From CAYRGQ01 sp964423925 (lineage in GTDB: Bacteria; Bacteroidota; Bacteroidia; Sphingobacteriales; Sphingobacteriaceae): a DNA stretch of 64,000 nt. Positions 59,971 to 64,000 of the stretch are shown in pieces. The notes below the pieces were generated by a model. That model saw only the letters and a list, made by a program, of their open reading frames with translations, was not told the origin of the DNA and searched no databases. Each line of letters opens with the position of its first letter. Positions within the stretch are counted from its first letter, which is position 1. The position numbers and the translations under genes were made by a program. The stretch covers positions 1-64,000 of the forward strand of contig CAYRGQ010000005.1 in the NCBI GenBank assembly GCA_964423925.1, written 5' to 3'.

Positions 59971-61302
59971 TCAGACCAGGCCTTGCGCATTCATGGCTTG
60001 GGCCACCTTAATGAACCCGCCAATATTGGCGCCGCGGAGGTAGTTGACCTTTCCATTTTTATCTTTCCCGTAGTGCACGCATATATCATGGATGTCGTGC
60101 ATGATTTTCTTGAGCTTGCTATCCACCTTTTCGGCAGTCCATTGCTGTCCGAGGCGGTTTTGTGACATTTCGAGTCCCGATACGGCCACGCCGCCTGCAT
60201 TCGTTGCCTTGCCGGGGGCATAGAGGATTTTGCTCTTCATGATCACCTTGATGGCCTCGTCCGTCGAGGGCATATTAGCACCCTCGGCTATGCACTGGCA
60301 CCCGTTAGCCACGAGCGTCTTCGCATCATCGGCGTCCAATTCGTTTTGCGTAGCGCAGGGAAGCGCAATATCGCATTTGAGGTGCCAAGGTTTCTGTTCG
60401 GGCAGAAATTCAGCAGGGTATTTCTCGGTATATTTAGCAAGGTCGCGGTTAAGCGACTTCACGTATTCCAATTTTTCGACGTTAAACCCGTTTTCGTCGT
60501 GGATCGTTCCGGTGCTGTTAGAGATGCTTATGACCTTCGCGCCTAACGCGATCGCCTTTAGTGCGGCGTACTGCGCGACATTGCCTGCGCCAGAGATGGC
60601 TACTGTTTTGCCTTTGAGCGTGTCGCCGTTTTCGTAAAGCATGCGCTCCACGAAATAAAGCAGCCCATAGCCGGTAGCTTCAGGGCGGATATAGCTGCCT
60701 CCCCATGCGGGACCCTTGCCCGTCATCACGCCGGTGAAGTTATTGCGCAAGCGTTTATATTGGCCGAAAAGATACCCGATTTCCCGTTCGCCTACGCCAA
60801 TGTCGCCCGCTGGTACGTCGGTCTCTGCGCCGATGTGGCGGAACAGTTCAGTCATATAGCTTTGGCAAAAGCGCATGATTTCATGGTCTGACTTGCCCTT
60901 GGGGTCGAAATCGGCACCCCCTTTTCCTGCGCCTAGCGGCAAGCCGGTGAGGCTGTTTTTGAAGATCTGCTCAAACGCCAAGAACTTCAGGATGCTGAGG
61001 TTAACCGTGGGGGAGAAGCGTAAACCGCCTTTGTAGGGGCCGAGGGCGCTGCTCATTTGGATACGGTAACCGCGATTTACCTGCACGCGGTTGTTATCAT
61101 CGATCCACGTTACCCGAAAGGAGATCGCGCGTTCTGCCTCTACCAAGCGTTCCAAGAGCCTGCACTCAATGAGTTCTTGGTTTTGGGATTCGATAAAGGG
61201 AATCACGTCCTCCATCACTTCTCTGACGGCCTGTATAAATTCGGGTTGGTGGGGATTGCGTTCGGTGACCCAATCCATGAAAGATTTAAAATAACTCGAC
61301 AT
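59971..61302 (-). CDS. gdhA: NADP-specific glutamate dehydrogenase
   Basis: 443 residues, the standard length of the bacterial NADP type. The catalytic lysine region LPLGAGKGGADFDPKGKSDHEIMRFCQSYM (about 115-145) and the Rossmann motif TVAISGAGNVAQYAALKAIALG (about 232) are present; the end is QAMNAQGLV. It makes glutamate from 2-oxoglutarate, ammonia and NADPH in the cytoplasm. It has a consensus promoter at 61332-61360 and its own terminator, so it is monocistronic. An iron-sulfur FAD oxidoreductase gene lies nearby on the other strand. Confidence 0.96.
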   Translation of the reverse strand: MSSYFKSFMDWVTERNPHQPEFIQAVREVMEDVIPFIESQNQELIECRLLERLVEAERAISFRVTWIDDNNRVQVNRGYRIQMSSALGPYKGGLRFSPTVNLSILKFLAFEQIFKNSLTGLPLGAGKGGADFDPKGKSDHEIMRFCQSYMTELFRHIGAETDVPAGDIGVGEREIGYLFGQYKRLRNNFTGVMTGKGPAWGGSYIRPEATGYGLLYFVERMLYENGDTLKGKTVAISGAGNVAQYAALKAIALGAKVISISNSTGTIHDENGFNVEKLEYVKSLNRDLAKYTEKYPAEFLPEQKPWHLKCDIALPCATQNELDADDAKTLVANGCQCIAEGANMPSTDEAIKVIMKSKILYAPGKATNAGGVAVSGLEMSQNRLGQQWTAEKVDSKLKKIMHDIHDICVHYGKDKNGKVNYLRGANIGGFIKVAQAMNAQGLV

Positions 61303-61331
61303 GCATTAATGAATAAACGACTTTGAGCTTG

Positions 61332-61360
61332 CAAACTTATAAAAATTTCAATTAAATCAA
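61332..61360 (-). promoter_or_regulatory. Promoter of gdhA
   Basis: TTG (61360-61358), an 18-base AT-rich spacer and TAAGTTTG (61339-61332) on the minus strand match the Bacteroidota consensus; the start codon is 30 bases on. Confidence 0.75.
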
Positions 61361-61489
61361 TATAAAAAGGAATAATTGGTAATAACTTTTTTATTTCATT
61401 GAAAACTACGCAATGGGAAAGGCGCGTGTTGCTTCACCAAAAAAATAGGAGTGGACGGTGAGGGACCAGCTGGAATTTATGGGCGGAGG

Positions 61490-61735
61490 CTACTCATGCC
61501 GCCGATAAGTCGCGATAAAAGCCTGTCGCATCTCATCAAACCGGGTGGCAACTGACTGGGTAAATTCGTCGTCGATCAGCTGAAATACACCGTTCACGCC
61601 GTCAACGACGTCCATCTCGCCGATTTTGTACGTCTGCTCGAGGGTGCCTTGTTCAAACTTGATGATGAATTTTTGGTTCATCGCAAAGATGGTAATCTTG
61701 AAATCAGGATGGGGAAGTTCTGCTACGGTTCTCAT
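61490..61735 (-). CDS. Small protein of unknown function
   Basis: 81 residues from the ATG at 61733-61735. A beta-rich first part (ELPHPDFKITIFAMNQKFIIKFEQGTLEQTYKI) leads to a helical C-terminus (LIDDEFTQSVATRFDEMRQAFIATYRR). The composition is clearly protein-like and resembles conserved hypothetical proteins of the phylum, but no function is recognised. The longer frame to 61810 starts in low-complexity sequence. Confidence 0.75.
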   Translation of the reverse strand: MRTVAELPHPDFKITIFAMNQKFIIKFEQGTLEQTYKIGEMDVVDGVNGVFQLIDDEFTQSVATRFDEMRQAFIATYRRHE

Positions 61736-62189
61736 GGCTATTTTCCTCGGATCTGTTTGCGCCCCGTGTCGGTGGCGATGGTTGGCTCTATAGCGCGAAG
61801 ATACAGCCAAATTTGGGTTAAGCCTTAGAAAATAGTCGTTTTTTTAGCTTTTGATGTATGATTCCTTACTGTATGGCCGCGTTTCGGACGTCCTGCGCAG
61901 CGGACTGACTCGACGCGCTAGGCCGCCTAAACCCTCGGCCGGCAGCGTGAATGGGGTGTAATTTGCAATTAGCTGTCGACAAGGCTTGCATTATTGAAGA
62001 GTATACTCTTTATTTGTTGTAATTAGTACGATATAAACCAAATACGACGTAGAAATATTGAGTTGACGATGCCACCGACTGCCGAATAAGGGCGTGTGGT
62101 GTAGGGGTGTTTGGCAAGCGCCTTGCCCCGGTACTGCACGTCGGCAAAAACGTGTAGGTTGGGGCGTCTGATGACCAAGCCATCTTGCT
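61736..62189. other. Gene-free stretch of about 450 bases
   Basis: No plausible gene on either strand; the long minus-strand frame from 62010 on is the complement of the oxidoreductase gene. The region must hold the promoters of the small protein and of the following operon. No clear TAnnTTTG box near 62190 was found. Confidence 0.45.
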
Positions 62190-63971
62190 ATGATGAAACC
62201 GACTAATGTACACGACCCGGAGTACTATCATAAAGTCATCGACTGTCAGTACGCCTGTCCAGCCCATACACCGGTACCCGAATACATTCGGTTGATCGCG
62301 GCTGGTAAATATACAGAGGCATACCTGATAAACTGGGAGTCCAATGTATTTCCCGGCATCCTGGGACGTACCTGTGACCGCCCCTGCGAACCTGCCTGTC
62401 GGCGTGTGCGCGTAGAGGAAGAGCCTGTTGCAATTTGTCGGCTTAAGCGGGTGGCGGCAGACTATAAAAGCGACGTGCGTCCGCACTTGCCTAGGGGGCC
62501 GTTCCAACCCAATGGTAAGAAAGTCGCCCTGATTGGCGCAGGACCTGCTTCGTTGACGGTAGCGCGTGATTTGGCCCCCTTGGGATATGAAGTGCATCTT
62601 TTTGACGAAAATACAGCCGCGGGTGGCATGATGCGTAGCCAAATACCGGCCTTTCGCCTACCCGAAGAAGTCCTGGATGAGGAAGTAGGTTACGTACTTG
62701 ATCTAGGCGTCCATACGCATTTTAAACAGCGGGTGGATAGCCTCAGGTCCTTGTTGGCAAGCGACTATGACGCCATCTTCGTGGGTACCGGAGCTCCCAA
62801 AGGGCGCGATTTGCCGCATTTACCCGGACGCCAGGAAGGGGACGCTTTTATTCACGTAGGTATCGAATGGTTGGCCAGCGTGGCGTTTGAGCACCGTGCG
62901 CATATCGGCGAGAACGTGATCGTGCTGGGTGGGGGCAATACCGCAATGGATTGTTGCCGTACGGCCAGGCGGTTAGGCGGAACGAACGTTAAGGTAGTGG
63001 TTAGAAGCCCTTTTGAGGAAATGAAAGCTTCGCCGTGGGAGAAGGAGGATGCCATGCACGAAGACGTAGCATTTTTCAATAACCACGTACCCCTGACGTT
63101 TGAAGTCGAAAACGGAAAATTGCGGGGCATGACTTTCCAGAAGGTAGAAGCCCATTACGACGCTGAAGGCAAACGCCGGCTGGTGCCGACGGGTGAACCC
63201 CCAGTTTTTATCGCGGCCGATGAAGTGCTCGTGGCTATCGGACAGGAGAATACGTTTCCTTGGATCGAGCGGGATTTAGGACTGGAGTTTGACGAATGGA
63301 ATCTGCCTAAAGTCGATCGAAAGACTTTTCAGTCCACGATACCCCAGGTGTTTTTCGGGGGCGATGCTGCCTTCGGTCCCGAAAACGTCATCACCGCCGT
63401 GGCGCATGGTCATGAGGCGGCGGTATCCATTCATTTGTTTTGCGAAAATCAGTCCATTACAAACCGCCCCGCTCCGCAAACCAACCTGTTTAGCCAAAAA
63501 ATGGGCGTGCACGAATGGAGCTACGACAGTGATGTGATCACGGACTCACGTTACGCCGTTCCGCAAGTTGACAAAACCGTTACCATAGCCGACCGGAAGC
63601 AGGAGGTGGAACTTGGTTTTAGTGTGGACGATGCCTATCTTGAAGCGATGCGTTGCTTAAATTGCGACGTACAAACCGTATTCACAACGGATAGATGTAT
63701 CGAATGCGACGCCTGTATGGACATTTGCCCGACGTCTTGCATCACCTTTACGCCCAATGCGGATGAAGATACTTTGCGGCAGAATTTGCTCGTTCCCGCC
63801 CTCAATACGGAACAAGACTTGCTCGTGTCGACGGTTTTGCAGACGGGGCGCGTGATGGTTAAGGACGAGGACGTATGCCTGCATTGCGGCCTCTGTGCCG
63901 AACGGTGCCCTACGTCTGCGTGGGACATGCAGAAGTTTCTGTATCGTACGACGAAAGCTATCGACATCTAA
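62190..63971 (+). CDS. GltD-like FAD/iron-sulfur oxidoreductase with 2x[4Fe-4S] ferredoxin tail
   Basis: 593 residues (the ATG at 62190 and an adjacent ATG one codon on are both possible). The N-terminal GltD/DPYD-type cluster domain has Cys19, Cys23, Cys62, Cys66 and Cys70; FAD motif GAGPAS (116-121), a second nucleotide motif VLGGGNTAMDCC (about 250) and a late GGDAAFGPENVITAVAHG. The C-terminus is a two-cluster ferredoxin (CIECDACMDICPTSC and CLHCGLCAERCPTSA). This architecture feeds electrons between NAD(P)H and a 2-oxoacid:ferredoxin oxidoreductase, which would be the expected product of the next gene. Confidence 0.9.
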   Translation: MMKPTNVHDPEYYHKVIDCQYACPAHTPVPEYIRLIAAGKYTEAYLINWESNVFPGILGRTCDRPCEPACRRVRVEEEPVAICRLKRVAADYKSDVRPHLPRGPFQPNGKKVALIGAGPASLTVARDLAPLGYEVHLFDENTAAGGMMRSQIPAFRLPEEVLDEEVGYVLDLGVHTHFKQRVDSLRSLLASDYDAIFVGTGAPKGRDLPHLPGRQEGDAFIHVGIEWLASVAFEHRAHIGENVIVLGGGNTAMDCCRTARRLGGTNVKVVVRSPFEEMKASPWEKEDAMHEDVAFFNNHVPLTFEVENGKLRGMTFQKVEAHYDAEGKRRLVPTGEPPVFIAADEVLVAIGQENTFPWIERDLGLEFDEWNLPKVDRKTFQSTIPQVFFGGDAAFGPENVITAVAHGHEAAVSIHLFCENQSITNRPAPQTNLFSQKMGVHEWSYDSDVITDSRYAVPQVDKTVTIADRKQEVELGFSVDDAYLEAMRCLNCDVQTVFTTDRCIECDACMDICPTSCITFTPNADEDTLRQNLLVPALNTEQDLLVSTVLQTGRVMVKDEDVCLHCGLCAERCPTSAWDMQKFLYRTTKAIDI

Positions 63972-63983
63972 CAACCAACATCA

Positions 63984-64000
63984 ATGGCCATTATGACACA
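63984..64000 (+). CDS. Start of the next gene, cut by the window end
   Basis: ATG at 63984, 12 bases after the oxidoreductase stop, begins a frame MAIMT. By family context it may encode the alpha subunit of a 2-oxoacid:ferredoxin oxidoreductase; only five codons are visible, so this is inference. Confidence 0.35.

Noticed and set aside
62010..62642. Long minus-strand open frame (210 codons)
   Set aside because: It overlaps the start of the well-supported FAD oxidoreductase on the other strand, has low-complexity His/Arg/Thr content and no motif.

Overview
The window looks like chromosomal DNA of a member of the phylum Bacteroidota, most likely the family Sphingobacteriaceae. Three observations support this. 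Promoters read TTG-N18..20-TAnnTTTG (clearest before the tRNA-Asp gene, the 72-residue membrane protein, metY and gdhA), most starts lack a Shine-Dalgarno sequence, and the gene content is characteristic: a GLPGLI protein beside an outer-membrane barrel, the lipoprotein TamL, and a 7TM-AraC regulator. G+C appears to be a little over 50 percent, which would fit a Parapedobacter-like organism; the genus is inference.

Layout. Positions 1-8 kb (mostly minus strand): a lipoprotein; a Crp/Fnr-led group (Crp regulator, decayed NAD(P)-binding reductase, YceI, DODA-type dioxygenase, aldo/keto reductase); a thioredoxin-like protein with a DsbA/SpxH-like protein; a SMUG2-type DNA glycosylase; a cupin. 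Positions 8.1-18.7 kb: a tight eleven-gene plus-strand operon, the most notable part of the window. It encodes a periplasmic GMC oxidoreductase with its Tat-targeted small subunit, a Tat-exported Gfo/Idh oxidoreductase, a DUF1080 3-keto-disaccharide-hydrolase-like protein, a decarboxylase of the KGPDC/hexulose-phosphate synthase type, a medium-chain dehydrogenase that has lost its structural zinc site, an SDR, a sugar isomerase/epimerase, a PfkB kinase, a metallo-beta-lactamase hydrolase and an SMP-30 lactonase. Together they resemble an oxidative sugar or glycoside catabolic route without a transporter or regulator of its own.

Positions 18.8-23.3 kb: NYN-LOTUS protein, prfA, tRNA-Asp, then an AT-richer pair (SDR and membrane-anchored AraC regulator) whose edge overlaps a tRNA-like fragment. 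Positions 23.5-36 kb: outer-membrane barrel plus GLPGLI protein, TrmH-type methyltransferase divergent from TamL, small membrane proteins, CBS protein, M28 peptidase, SprT-like protease, patatin. Positions 36-49.6 kb: tandem M14 peptidases (the first with a damaged zinc site), hybrid histidine kinase, a BrkB/thioesterase/MltG/PASTA group, D-Ala-D-Ala ligase, OmpA lipoprotein, zinc peptidase, and a frameshifted YghX-type hydrolase.

Positions 49.6-64 kb: YchF, an ABC permease, and a methionine unit (SAM-I riboswitch, a candidate 46-codon Cys-rich leader ORF, metY, homoserine dehydrogenase), then a UbiD decarboxylase, a cation/proton antiporter, NADP-glutamate dehydrogenase, and an iron-sulfur FAD oxidoreductase that begins a further operon cut by the window end. 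No insertion sequence, prophage, CRISPR array or rRNA was seen.
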